Position numbers and translations under genes: made by a program
Source: Sclerodactyla briareus
Lineage: Eukaryota; Echinodermata; Holothuroidea; Dendrochirotida; Sclerodactylidae
Direction of reading: 5' to 3'
DNA length: 64,000 nt
Assembly: GCA_026419785.1 (NCBI GenBank)
Contig: JAODTK010002621.1
Coordinates: 1 to 64,000 of the forward strand
Notes under the pieces: generated by a model
Databases searched by the model: none
Seen by the model: the letters and a program-made list of their open reading frames with translations, nothing else
What the model was told of the DNA's origin: nothing
Shown: in pieces, positions 1-11,820 of the stretch
Position numbering within the stretch: the first letter of the stretch is position 1
Layout of the letters: each line of letters begins with the position of its first letter

Positions 1-3000
1 TTTACGAACTAATGTATTACCGTTATCATGATATTATTACCTGGTCCAGAACCTGCTATGATGTAGCATTCTTCGTTGGTTAGTCGGTGAGCCTTAACGG
101 TCAGCCACGGCAAGAACACATATTGAATGGAGGTGCGGGTGCGGCCATAAAATAGAAAGCAATTTCAGGAATGATCATTCTTTCTTAAATCATGGGTCCC
201 CACCGATTGGAAAAAGATGGGAGAATAGAATTATCATTCGAGAAAGTAGCTGAACTAGTGTAGATATATTTACTCAGTCCGAAACAAGTTGAAATTCATG
301 CAAATTATACCATTTTCAGCTGAAAACGAGCAATTGACGTGGCACCCGGCGGCTTAGCCAAATCAATTCGCCATTAGAACTACATTCGGATATCCTCGCA
401 TTATCCATAATACGCGCAGTAACGAACCCTACAATCGGATTGAGTAATTCCATACCTCATGACCAATATATAATACTCAGCAGCCCACCCCTCTCAATAT
501 GCTAACCCACGAACCCCAACCCCCCCCCCCCCCGATAAAAAAAAAAAAAAACAAAGTTAAAACAGACCAGAATTCCGCCACACCCGTCGCGAACGAGTAC
601 AGGAGCAAGAGGTCGCTGTTCCCTTCATATTAGTACAAGGCTTTTTTCGACACTGACCTGTCCAAAAAAAACCCTGGGACAAACCCCGCTCCCCCGATCA
701 ATGTTGATGTCCTCAAAATGCTACCGATCACCAACATTGATTGCGGGGGAAGGGGGGTTATTGATTTGTCGGAGGGAAATTTTCAGCACGAAAATAACAA
801 CTGAGCGTCGTTTTGCACTGTTTTGTCCCAACCTTTTTTGCGAGATTGTCCGAGCCCTGTACAAATAATTTCAGACGCATGATAGTTCTTTTCAGCGTTA
901 TTAGTTTGGATTGTTGAATGCTGCTTGGCGCCTTTTCCGAATGGGCGACAATTGATCGAAAGTGGGGTTTTGGGGCGATTGCTTTAGAATTCTGAGTCAG
1001 ATTGCGAGTAGCCATTAAAAGCTCTGTACGGAGGCGGCGCCACCGATGGGGGGTTTGGGTTCCCATTTTTTTTAACGACTCCTATTGTGAAAAAAAAACA
1101 AACTCCAAGTGAAACATCCACTCACTTCCTCTGAATATGCGTTCGAGCGTGTTTCGTTCTTGTAGTAGGCCTGGGTCCCTCCTTCGGCCTGCCCCTCCCC
1201 TATGTTTCGGACGCTGTCACCGCTTTACTGGCCCCCACATGCCCTTTGACTCAGTGGGAAGACTCTATGTACGGTGTGATTTGAAACCCACAATGTCCCA
1301 ACCTTTCCGTTTTCATTTACGAACTAATGTATTCCGTTATAAGATCATGATATTATATACTGGTCCAGAACCTGCTATGATGTAAGCGATGTCTCCTGGT
1401 TAGTCCGGTAAGCCTTAACGGTCAGCCACGGCCGAACACACTTTTGAAATGGAGGTGACGGTGCGCCATAAAAATAAGAAAGCAATTCAGGGAATGATCA
1501 TCTCTTCCTTAAATCATGGTCCACCGATTGAAAAGAGGGTGAATAGATCACATTCGAGAAAGTATCTGGACTAGTGTAGATATATTTATTCATTCAAAAC
1601 AATTTGAAATGCATGCCAAGTCGTCCATGTCCGCTGAACCTAGCAAATTGACGTGGCCCAACCGTGCGGCGTAGCGCATCAATTCGCCATTAGAACTACA
1701 TACGGATATCCTCGCATTATCCATAATAGCGCGCCCGCAGTACGAACACTACACGTCCGATTGATGTAAATCCATACCTCATAACCAATAATATAATACT
1801 TAGCCCACCCCTCTCAATGCTAGACCGCCCGAACCCACCCCCACCAAAGTTAAAAAGAACCAGATTCCGCTGAACACCCAGTCGCGCGAAACGAGTACAT
1901 TCGCTGTCCCCCTTCATATTAGTTGACAGGGCTCGGACATCCTCGCAAAAAATACCTGGACAAACCCCGCTTCCCCGATCAATTTTGATGTCCTCATGCT
2001 ACACAACGATCACCAATCATTGTTGCGGGGGAGGGGTTTATTGATTTTTTCGGGAGGGAATGTTCAGCACCAAAATAACAAAACGAGCGACGTTTTGGCA
2101 CTGTTTTGTCCCAACCCTTTTTTGCGAGGATTGTCCTAGCCCTGTACAAATATATTCAGACGCATGATAAGTTCGTTCAGTCGGTATAGGTGGATTGTTG
2201 ATGCTTCTTGGGCGCCTTTTCCGAAGGGGCACCAATTTGATCGAAAGGTGGGGTTTTGGGGGATTGCTTTAGAATTCTGAGCAGGTCGCGAGTAGCCATG
2301 GAAAGCTCTGTACGTAGGCGACGCCACCGATGGTGGGGGGGGGGGTGGGGGGGTCCCCATATTTTTTATACCGACTCATTTGTAAAAAGAAATTTAAAAA
2401 AATTTCCAAGTGAACATGCACTCATTCCTCTGAAGACACGTTCGAGCGTGTTTCGTTCTTGTATTAGGCTGGGGGTCTACTTCTGTGCCTTCCCCTCCCC
2501 TATGCTTCGAACGCTTTCAAGCCGCTTCTTCTGGACCCCATTCCCTTTGACTCGTGGGAAGACTTCTATGTAGCGGTGAATGTGAAATCCCACATTTCCA
2601 AACTTCCGTTCCATTTACGACTGATGTATTCGTTATCATGATATTATATTTCTGGTGCCGAACCTGCTATGTTATATCATTCCCCTGGTAGGTGCGGTGA
2701 GCCCTTAAAAACGGTCAGCCACGCCAGACACACTATTGAAATGGCGGTGACGGTGCGCCATAAAATAAGAAAGCAATTCAAGGAATGATCATCTCTTTCT
2801 TAAGTCATGGTCCACCGATTGAAAAGATGGGGATAGAATTATCATTTCGAGAAAGTATCTGAACTAGTGTAAGTATATTTATTCAGTCCAAACAGTGAAA
2901 TTCATGCAAATTAGTCCATTCAGGCTGGAAACGACAAGGACGTGGCTAACCTGCGGCTTAGCGCTCAATATTCGCCATTGAACTACATACGGATACCTTC

Positions 3001-6000
3001 GGCATTAATCCATAATAGTGCCAGCAGTAACGAATACTACAAGTCGATTGATGTAATTCCATACCTCTGACCCATAATGATACCTACTCACCCACCCTCT
3101 CACAATGCTAACGCCCGAACCCCCCACCCCCACCAAAGTTAAAAAAGACCAGATTCCCGCTGACAACCATTCGCGAAACGATAACCCGCTGCCCTTCCAG
3201 ATTAGTACAGGGCCCTCGGAACAAATCTCGCAAAAATACCTGGGACAAACCCCGCTCCCCTCCCCCGAATCAATGTTGATGTCAGCATGCTACACGATCA
3301 CCAACCTTGATTCGGGAAGGTGGTTATTGTTTGTCGGGAGGGGAATGCTCAGCACCAAAATAACAACCGAGCGTACTTTTGTCACTGTTTGTCCCAACCT
3401 TTTTTTGAGAGGATTGTCCGAGCCCTGTACAACTATATTCAGACGCAGATAAGTTCGGTCAGCGGTATTATTGGATTTGTGAATGCTGCTTGGCGCCTTT
3501 TCCGGAATGGCCGACAAATTTGATCGAAAGTGGGGTTTTGGGGATTGTTTAGAATTCTGGAGCAGTCGCGAAGTTCCCTGAAAAGCTCTGTACGGAGGCG
3601 GCGCCACCGATGGGGGGGGGGGGGTGGGGGGTCCCCAATTTTTTTTTTTACCGCCTCCTTTGTACAAATAAATTTAAAAAATTCCAAGTGAAAATCCACT
3701 CAATTCCTCTGAATACACGTTTCGAAGCGTGTTTCGTTCTTGTAGGTAGGCTGGGGGGCTACTTTCTGTCTTCCCCTCCCCTAGGTTTCGAACGCTGTCA
3801 CCCACGCTCTGGACCCCAGCCTCTTGCTCAGTGGGAAGACTCTATGTAGCGGGGATGTGAAATCCCACATGTCCAAACATTTCCGTTCCATTTACGGTAC
3901 TGATTATTCCGTTATCATGATATTATATTACTGGTCCAGACCTGCTATGTATAGCATTTCTCCTGGTAGGTCGTGAGTCCTTACGGTCAGCCAGGCAGAA
4001 ACACTATTTGAATGGCGTTTTACGGTGCGCATAAAAATAAGAAAGCAATTCAGGGAATGATCATCTCTTTCTTAAATCATGGTCCACCCATTGAACAGAT
4101 GGGGAGAATAAGAATTTATCATTCTAGAAAGTATCTGAACAGTGTAGATATATTTATTCAGTCCGAAACAAGTTGAAATGTATGCAAAGTTGTCCATTTC
4201 AGCTAGAAAACGAGCAAATTGACGTGGCTAACCTTGCTGCTATAGCGCACATCAATTTTCGCCCATTAGAACTTAAACCTACGGATAATCCTCGCATTAT
4301 ATCCATATAGCGCGCGCCCGCAGTAAGGTCGAACATACAGTCGATTGATGTCATTCCATTACCTCATGACGCAATAATATAATACTCACCCCCCCTCTCA
4401 AATGCTTACCGACGCCCGACCCCCCAACCACCCCCACCAAAAGGTAAAAAAGAACCAGATTCCCCTGCCACCCTGTCGCGAAACGATACATCGCTGTCCC
4501 TTCTAATTAGTACAGGGGCTCGACAATCCTCGCAAACATACCTGGACAAACCCCCGCTCTCCCCTATCATTGTTGGATGTCATCATGCTACACGACAACC
4601 AACATTGATTGCGGGGGTTGGGGGTTATTGATTGGTAGGGAGGGGAAAGTTCAGCACCAATATAACAACTGAGCGTACGTTTGCACTGTTTTGTCCCACA
4701 CTTTTTTTTTTTACGAGGATTGTCCGAGCCCTGTACAACTATATTCAGACGCATGATAAGTTCGTTCAGCGGTATTAGTTGGATTGTTGAATTCTGCGTG
4801 GGCGCCTTTTCCGTAATGGGCGACAATTTGATCGAAAGTTGGGGTTTTTGGGGATGCTTATAATTTCTGTAGCAGGTCGCGAGTGACATGAAAAGCTCTG
4901 TACGGATGCGACGCCACCGATGGGGGGGGGGGGGGGGTGGGGGGCCCCATATTTTTACCGACTCAATTTGGTAAAAATAAATTTCAAAAAAATTCCCAAG
5001 TAGAAATCCACTCAATTCCTCTTAATACACTTTCGAAGCGTTTTCTTTCTTGTGGTGGCTGTGGGGTCTACTTTCTGTCTTTCTTCCCCCCTCCCCTATG
5101 TTTCGAACGCTGGTCAACCGCTTCTGGACCCCATGCCTCTTTGACTCAGTGGGAAGACCTAATTAGCGGGATGTGAAATCCACATTTCAAACATTCCGTT
5201 TCCATTTACGGACTGATGTATGCCGTTATCATGAATATTAATATTACTGGTCCAAAAACCTGCTTATGTTTATAGCACTTCCCTGGGTAGGTCGGGGTGA
5301 GCCTACGGTCACCGACGCGAACACACTATTTGAATGCGTGACGGTGCGCCATAAAAATAGAGAACAATTCTCAGGGAATGATCCTCTCTTTCTTAAATCA
5401 TGGTCCCACGATTTAAAAGATGGGGAGAATCGAATTATCATTTCGAGAAAGTAAATCTGAACTAGTGTAGATGTATTTATTCAGTCCCAAAACAAGTGAA
5501 AATGCATGCAAATATCCTTTCAAGCTGGAAAAAGAGCAAATTGACGTGGCTAACCTTGCGGCTTAGCGCCTCATGCCCATGAGAACTACATTCGGATATC
5601 CTCGCATTATCCATAAATAGCCCGCCCGCAGTAACGAACCACTACAAGTCGATGATGTAATTCCATACTTCATGACCAATAATATAATACTCACCCCACC
5701 CCTCTCAAAAGCTTAACGCCCGAACCCCCCACCCCCACCCAAGTTAAAAAAGAACCAGATTCCGCTGACAACCAGTCTCGAAAGCGATCCGATCTTCGCT
5801 GTCCCTTCATATTAGTACAGGGCTAGGACAATCCTCTCAAAAACCTGGTACCAAACCGCTCCCAACCCGCTCCCCCATCAATGTTGATCTCATCATTGCT
5901 ACAAACACGCCACCAACATTGATTGCGGGTGAAGGGGTTCTTGATTTGTCGGGAGGGGAATGCTCATTCTCCAAAATAACAACCGGCGACGTTTTGCAAC

Positions 6001-6030
6001 GTTTTGGTCCCAACCTGTTTTCGAGGATTG
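1..6030. repeat. Tandem satellite array, ~1.3-kb unit, about 4.6 copies
   Basis: The same ~1.3-kb sequence recurs head to tail. The anchor 'tttacg..ctgatgta' followed by 'gttatcatgatatta' and 'ctggtccag' starts near 1, 1316, 2614, 3891 and 5205, giving periods of about 1315, 1298, 1277 and 1314. The array is cut off at the left window edge and stops abruptly at about 6030 inside a fifth unit. Copies differ largely by one-base insertions and deletions, many in G, C, A or T runs. All open frames here, including a 170-codon minus-strand one at 4503-5015, shift between copies and look like chance reading of the satellite. I recognise no transposase, reverse transcriptase or RNA gene in the unit. 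Confidence 0.93.
1922..2147. repeat. Long imperfect inverted repeat within each satellite unit
   Basis: In the second unit the left arm (1922-1965, 'cagggctcggac..cctcgc') is the reverse complement of the right arm (2104-2147, 'gcgaggattgtcctagccctg'), with arms of about 45 bp. Inside lies a second stem: a C-rich arm ending 'gatcaattttg' (about 1965-1988) faces a G-rich arm starting 'caatcattgttgcggg' (about 2013-2037). Other units have it at about 633-863, 3205-3430 and 4510-4737. The last unit begins its left arm at 5815 and is truncated in the right arm at 6030. The array could extrude as a series of two-step hairpins. No function is known to me. Confidence 0.8.
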
Positions 6031-6480
6031 GGTAGTTGGATCAGTCCCCCACAAACGGGAATGCGTACGATCGCGAAACAGTCCGAACAATATAGCATTA
6101 TTAAGCACTAATGTAATTGGTCTTCCTTCTCTCACTTAACCCCAGGCTCGTTGTTTACTTCGTTTGTTTATTGGTGATAGCCATATCGGTGGACGACCTT
6201 TGATAAAGGAACCCCCAATAGTCGATCAGGTCATGGGTTCCTATATCATATGCATATGGGATTTCTGATGAGGCAAACGAGTCAGGTGAACATATGGCCT
6301 ATATTACTGTAACATACGGCAGCAGCAACTCGAACACTGAAAAAAAAAGCTATATCGGTATAAAGTCAGCATGAGCTAGGGCTTGAGAATGGTGGCAGTG
6401 TAATCAGTGACACTTAACACCAAAATATTCGCGGTTCGAAGTCCAGCGGTCACCGGAGATGTCCCTAGCAGCCTGGAGGC
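6031..6480. other. Unique sequence next to the satellite; no gene recognised
   Basis: Satellite homology stops at 6030. What follows has no recognisable domain. The stretch 6349-6380 ('agctatatcggta') recurs imperfectly at about 6818-6850, either side of the cassette described next. Confidence 0.4.
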
Positions 6481-6792
6481 ACTTGCAGTTGGCGATGGGC
6501 AAGGTCTTGGTCTTCACTTCATGGGTTCCGGCTGTTATACAGTGGATTTTCTGGGGTTTACTGGGATTTGTTACGGGGTATTTGCAATAAGTGTGCGCTG
6601 TGAGCATCACGTTGAACGTGAACTTTCCGCTCCTTCCCAGTTCCGAGAAAGTGGTCGGTTCCTGGAATTCACTGATCATTCTTTCCGAGGGGACGTAGAA
6701 TGGCTGTCCCGGGAGCAGGTTGGGTGGGTTATCAACGATCACGACGGCCAGGTTTCCTAGATGAGCCCTTACAGTTTGGCTTCCTGAACCGT
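6480..6792 (-). repeat. Duplicated cassette, copy A (possibly protein coding)
   Basis: This stretch is homologous to 21150-21535, same orientation. Shared blocks include 'ttctggggttt', 'ccgagaaagtggtcgg', 'cccgggagcaggtt' and 'ggcttcctgaacc'. On the minus strand a 132-codon frame (6802 down to 6404) runs through it, with features such as GSGSQTVRAHLGNLAVVIV and NPPNLLPGQPFYVPSE and several cysteines. The plus strand is also open (6407-6760), so the coding strand is uncertain. I recognise no family. A translated copy B has stops and frameshifts, so at least one copy is broken. It may be an exon of a repeated extracellular domain or a non-coding mobile repeat. Confidence 0.5.
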
Positions 6793-6799
6793 AAAAAAT

Positions 6800-7147
6800 C
6801 ACATCAAATATAGGTAAGGTCAGCTTGAGCTATATTGGTAAAGTCATGAATGAGTCTTTTAATAGTTAAGGTTTTGGGGAATTTCGCCGCCCTTCATAAC
6901 CCGCTCAATGAACTGTTTGTTTTTTCCCCAAATATTTTTCAGCTAAAGTAGCTCTTTAATCTCTGATTCTGATGCCCTGCACACCATCATGGGTTTTAAT
7001 CTTTGATTCCATGCCTGCACGATTTTTCTCCGTTCGAAGTTCCGTTTATTACCATATAAAAGTACTGAATGGAGATAAATTGGCTCACTTCACCTTCACG
7101 TAAATGGCAACACATCGATGATTCACAGACAGTTGTTACCAGTGCGG
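6800..7147. other. No gene recognised
   Basis: Apart from the short direct repeat near 6818-6850 ('gagctatattggtaaagtca'), nothing recognisable is seen here. Confidence 0.4.
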
Positions 7148-7288
7148 GAGTCGAGTCCTCTCATCCGAGTCCGAGTCGATTCATCAGTTTTCCGAGTCCT
7201 AGTCCGAGTTCCGAGCTAATCGGCCTTCCGAGGCGAGATCCGAGTGTCGAGAAGTCACAGTCTGTCCGAGTCCGAGTCGAGTCCTAGA
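7148..7288. repeat. GAGTCC/CGAGTC-rich imperfect short repeat
   Basis: The block is made largely of the words 'gagtcc' and 'cgagtc' with interruptions. A second block of the same type lies at 8511-8632. Confidence 0.75.
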
Positions 7289-7289
7289 G

Positions 7290-8447
7290 TCATTCATGAC
7301 AATTTGACCACTACCTATTTTACAAATTAGGGCCAAAAATTAACAAATCATTGCTATATATCCGCAGGCAATGTTTTGACAACAGCGGCTAATGATCGAA
7401 CCAATATAATGACATAACAGAACTTATTGCAAAGAGTATGGGCTGGTCATACCATGCCGATATCAGAGGTCTAACGATTTTACTCTGATAACTGAGATAA
7501 TACAGGGCAATATAGGAATAATTGGGGTGCCATGAGTTGCATCTTGTAGGCCTGGACTCCATGGAGCGTACAGGCACCATTCAATGAAACATATGACATT
7601 ATGCAATTTGAAAATCAAATTGGTTAAAATATCGCTTCGCCATGCATTAACTATCATTGGAAAAGCATAGAGAATGAAATTGCTCTCTTCCACACATTCA
7701 TTACTTCTTTTATGGGAGCTTTCTTCAATCAATGAACCCATTCTCCCGCCCTGTGAATCCCTCTTTTAATTCACATAAATTATCTATTCATACCGGTAGC
7801 CTCCCTATCTATCGTTATCTATTGCCAATGCCACATGAATAAAAATGACTGACGCGTATCGATCAAGCATATATCGAAATGGTTACTGCAAATGTTCGCG
7901 GGGGCAAAAGCAATTGCAACCCCAATGAATTATAGAGAATTACAACCCGCCTGCCGGTAACTTCCGTCATGATCTATTGACATTGATTTACCATGTAGCA
8001 AAAAGTCGACATACCAACTACCCACTGTCAGTATCGATAAAACAGAAATATGAGAAGGCACATTGTTAATAACGTAATCCTACATACATTGGCACCAGTT
8101 GCCCGGTGATGCTAGGCTATAAATCTCCCGAAAACAGTATTTCCCGTTTGTGTTAATGTTCGTGTTATGTACATTATAAACATGAATACTGCTGTAACGT
8201 TCGTGGTTAACAGTCAACAACAAACACATCACTGCAAACTTCGCACAATGCATGTTTTTCGTTAGCATGTTCTTTTTACGGTATCGCATAATTGATCACA
8301 TGTGACCGTAAAACTTGCGAGCGTGTGAGAATGATGTAATTTCCCTCCTGATTTAGTTAAGACAATCGGGCAGTCGGTCCGGAAGTACGGTGGGAACATT
8401 TGGGCTACTTTTTGGTATAGCGTCGTGCGTATTATTTTGATTGTCTT
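7290..8447. other. No gene recognised
   Basis: Open frames here (for example minus strand 7463-7741) lack domain signatures and splice-site context. No RNA gene was seen. Confidence 0.4.
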
Positions 8448-8465
8448 ATTGTACGATCGTACAAT
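8448..8465. repeat. Perfect 18-bp palindrome
   Basis: ATTGTACGATCGTACAAT is self-complementary with no spacer. It sits about 45 bp before the second GAGTCC block. It may be chance or a protein-binding palindrome; nothing nearby identifies a gene. Confidence 0.9.
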
Positions 8466-8510
8466 CAGTTCTGTTATTTGTAAAAATGGGTAATCGGACC
8501 AGGATCGACC

Positions 8511-8632
8511 GAGGTCCCCGAGTCCTTTGGGTCGAGTCCGAGTCCGAGGTCAGTGAATCCGAGTCCGAGTTTCCGAGTCCCTGACAAAAAGGACTCGAGA
8601 CCGGTCTCGGACCTAGACCGGACTCGAGTCCG
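8511..8632. repeat. GAGTCC/GGACTCGAG-rich imperfect short repeat, second block
   Basis: This block repeats the words of 7148-7288. Its right part changes to the complementary sense ('ggactcgag', 'ggactcgagtcc'), so the block is partly self-complementary. Confidence 0.72.
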
Positions 8633-8949
8633 TGCAGCTTTGAGGGTTTGTTACCAATGGTTGTGATTTCTTGCCCAACCCGTGTTCTTTTATAGTATAC
8701 ATGCCGAGCAGAAGATCGACCCTATTCAAGGCGCAGCAAGGAAGCAGACCTGGATATGCTCTATTGTCAGCTGCGATCTCTCACCCAGTATAACGGAATA
8801 AGGCTCTTAGCTGGTATCAGAATGTGGGGGTGGGGTAATCACACGCAGACTGCACCTTGAAAATTTCCTACCCCTTCGTTTCGCCTGTTCCAATCCCTCG
8901 GCTGAGCGTCCAGCGATGGCAACAGGTATCTTTTTAAAGTCCTTTGGTA

Positions 8950-9010
8950 TGACCCACCGGGATTCGAACCATGGCCTCAGGGCTGACCTCTACCACTGTG
9001 CCCACAACCT
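8950..9010 (-). mobile_element. tRNA-like SINE head (or tRNA pseudogene)
   Basis: Read on the minus strand, the segment has a box A-like 'tgggcacagtgg' followed by a box B 'ggttcgaatcc', in the order of an internal RNA polymerase III promoter. The spacing (about 22 bases between the boxes) is short for a true tRNA and the T-stem is imperfect. A tRNA-derived SINE fragment or pseudogene is more likely than a functional tRNA. Confidence 0.45.
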
Positions 9011-9344
9011 CGATAGTGTGCTAGTTACAACACTTTTCAAAGTCAAATCAGACTTTGAAATATTCGAGAAAAATGAGAGTCATCACTTGAAATGCATGTC
9101 ATCGTTCGATACCTCATCTACAAGAGGAACTTTTCGTCCAATCACACTCAAATCCTTTCTATTCTTGGAGATATGGTGATCATTCCATCGAATTCCCGCG
9201 AGAGAGCCAGCCGCAAACCGATATCCTATGTTGTCTTCACAGGAACCATTCCACGAAATAACGAAGTTTTACCTCACGTTCCAACAGATTTTATTTCATT
9301 GTAGCCTTTTATCATTCCAACAATAGATTACTAACGGTATTGGT

Positions 9345-9500
9345 AGCTTCGGGACTGGAAAAGAGGACATGAAATCAGTAAAGGCTGAATGGACGGAGCT
9401 TTGGAAAGTACAAAGTTGAGCCAATTGGGCTGGAAGAGCCATCTGAAAAATCGAGTGATCCAACAGCTTGTCCTTTTGAAATGCTATCCTAGTATCCTAT
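9345..9500. repeat. Dispersed repeat, copy 1 of a local pair
   Basis: About 150 bp here, including 'aaaggctgaatgga', 'ttgggctggaagag' and 'atcgagtgat', are matched by a diverged copy in the same orientation at about 10130-10290. The ends are not sharp and no coding potential is seen. Confidence 0.6.
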
Positions 9501-10129
9501 TGTCTAATTAGCAAAGTGGTAATGGATGGAACTTTGAGGTGTGAAAAAGTTGCAATGTGGTGGAAAATGCGAATCACGTGGTGGAAATGTGGCAACACGC
9601 ATTTTTGACCTCATGACCACGTGCGTCATTTTTTAAAAGTAAGCTGGTTATGAATGACACAGTTTTCCCGCCCCGCGTAGGCCTATTTAATATGTCAACA
9701 GTAATTGGTAATGTGTTCAATCGGCGAAACAATGAAACACCGGAAATTGCAGCATTCCAAGAACTCCATAAAACGAATAAACACTTACGTGAGGCAATAG
9801 GACTACGGAGACATTAACAGTGAGGCAAACGGACTGAACTGAAATAACTAAGAAGGTGCGGACAGATTTTTAGGAACATTAGAGTGGGAAACATTAAGAG
9901 TGGAACATTGATAGTGTACGAAATCCTCTGTACTGTCTTTTAAACGTGTTTACTATTTTGACTATTTCTAAACACTATTTTTGCTCCAACGTGAAACGAG
10001 TTAATAACGACACGGTGTCCATTTCTGAATTATGAATTTTGACCTATACTATCGTTTTCAAAAGAGATTTTTTTTTCAAAATCTTAGTTTTTATAAATCA
10101 GTCACTGCATATATTCACTACAGTATGGT

Positions 10130-10290
10130 TAACTCGTGGCTGGAAAGGAGGACAAGCAATAAAGGCTGATGGAACTTTGAAGTTCAAATAAAGAGTCTAG
10201 TAATGTGAGTCAATTTGGCTAGGAAGAAGCTATCTATAAAGATCGAGTGATTCAAACATCGGTCTCTTTGAAAAGCTACCCTGGGAATGT
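10130..10290. repeat. Dispersed repeat, copy 2 of a local pair
   Basis: This is the diverged partner of 9345-9500: 'ataaaggctgatggaact', 'ttggctaggaagaag', 'atcgagtgat' and 'tttgaaaagctaccct'. It ends about 370 bp before the LINE remnant starting at 10655. Confidence 0.6.
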
Positions 10291-10654
10291 TATACGTAGT
10301 GGGTTATATGTGATACTTTAGAAATGAGTTGAATTAACCTTGGCACAATTGATCGAAAGTATAGGAGGCCCCATTATTCATTGCCAGATCGCCATCAGCT
10401 ACGCTACATATGTCCGTTCTCATACCATCGCTCACGAGCACACTGTTACTATTACCAACCTTAAAATAACAACTTACTGTGTCTGAATCGGATACAAAGG
10501 AAAGTATCGAAGACACAGCTGGAAAATTGTATACGAATTCCGATAGTTTCTTCTCCAAAGGATTCCAGCTTTCAACAGCTACGTCTACCAACGGCTCTGG
10601 AAGCGATAACTCGCTAAGCCTTTTTTCGACTTGCTATTCGAGTTTTCCGGAAGC

Positions 10655-11820
10655 GTACAATCATTATGTGTGAGTTCAATCATCCAGATATTCGTGGTTG
10701 ATCGTAGTAGTATTAGTAGGTAAGGATCTGATTTTTTCAATGTCACCCAAGAATGTTTTCCTCGCAGCTTGTTCATTTCGTACCAGAAAGCATATTTTTA
10801 GATTTTGTTCCTGTAGAAGTGGATCTAGTTTCCGTGGGATGTTTAGAGAGTATAGGTAAGCTTGGTGCGAGTGTCACGATATTAAGCTTTCGATGTGTGG
10901 GTTGCGCTAATCATATTTCAGCAGAGCCGTTGAGCTCGTTCCTTGATTCTCGAAGGCCGCTTTGTATGGAATTTTATTATTTCTGGTGATGTAGTGACTG
11001 GTCTAATTTGTTTAGAAATTTGAATGCTGTTGACTCATTGAAGGGTTTTCATGGAAATGTAACGAGATATGAACATTTACGCTGCTTTAAAACGCGTCCC
11101 CAATAAGACGTGCAAGGCCCTGCTTGATAAAATTTTTTTTTCTGGCGTTCAACTAAGAGAATGCACCTTTGGCGACTTCGTTCTACTGGTTTCCTTGTTT
11201 GACTTATATCGGCCAAAATCCGCAGAATGCACGTCAAACGTATAGTTTTCTGGAGGCATACTCCGATTTCGAGATGCAGATTGCGGCCACTAATATGAAG
11301 GCTCATTCTCGTGCGTTTTCTCCTTATGTTATTGGAAGCAGAACGTCAAAGGACAGCATGGGGTTGCCACTGTTAGTGTCCGATTTCCGGTATCACAACT
11401 CAGCAATAGTCAGGAGATGGCTAGCGTTCCTAATAATTATTTTTCGTCGTTATTCACTCAGGATAACTTGAAAATTCCAGCAACCTGTGGTTGGTGTGCC
11501 TAATAAAACTATTGGTAATATAGTTTATTCGCCTGATGTGAGAAAGGAAACCTGCAGAAGCTCAAAAGTGGTAAAGTTCCTAGTCCAGACGAATTTACCC
11601 CTTCTTATTGAAATCTTTTGCCGACCAGTTGTCTGTTCCTTTAGCTATTATTTTCATTAAACCTTGCAGAAGGTGTTGTTCCGTAACCCGTTGTTTATCA
11701 AATATTGCAACCCATGTGTCTTTGGGGCCCATAAATCCATTTATTTCCATTAGAGCGGGGAGGCTATAAATGAAGGCGCACTTACCCTCGAGTCCCGCCC
11801 TCAACCCTCCGTTATACACA
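10655..11820 (+). pseudogene. Decayed CR1/Jockey-type LINE: endonuclease end, linker and start of reverse transcriptase
   Basis: Joining frames across indels, the plus strand reads IIMCEFNHPDI (10658 on), the typical 'GDFNHPDI' of AP-type endonucleases of non-LTR elements. It continues with QLVHFVPES..ILDF and an LESIGKLGASVTILSF stretch matching the 'LGxSDH' region. After a linker comes SRTSKDSMG, NNYFSSLFTQDN (near 11430) and then KLKSGKVPSPDEFTP and ADQLSVPLAIIF (11541-11660). These are the classic N-terminal reverse transcriptase blocks of such elements. At least five frame changes and stops show it is dead or badly sequenced. The YADD catalytic core and 3' end are absent. Open frames on both strands across 10334-11306 are parts or shadows of this element. 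Confidence 0.82.

Noticed and set aside
4503-5015. 170-codon minus-strand frame
   Set aside because: It lies in the satellite; equivalent frames in the other units are broken and shifted, so there is no sign of selection.
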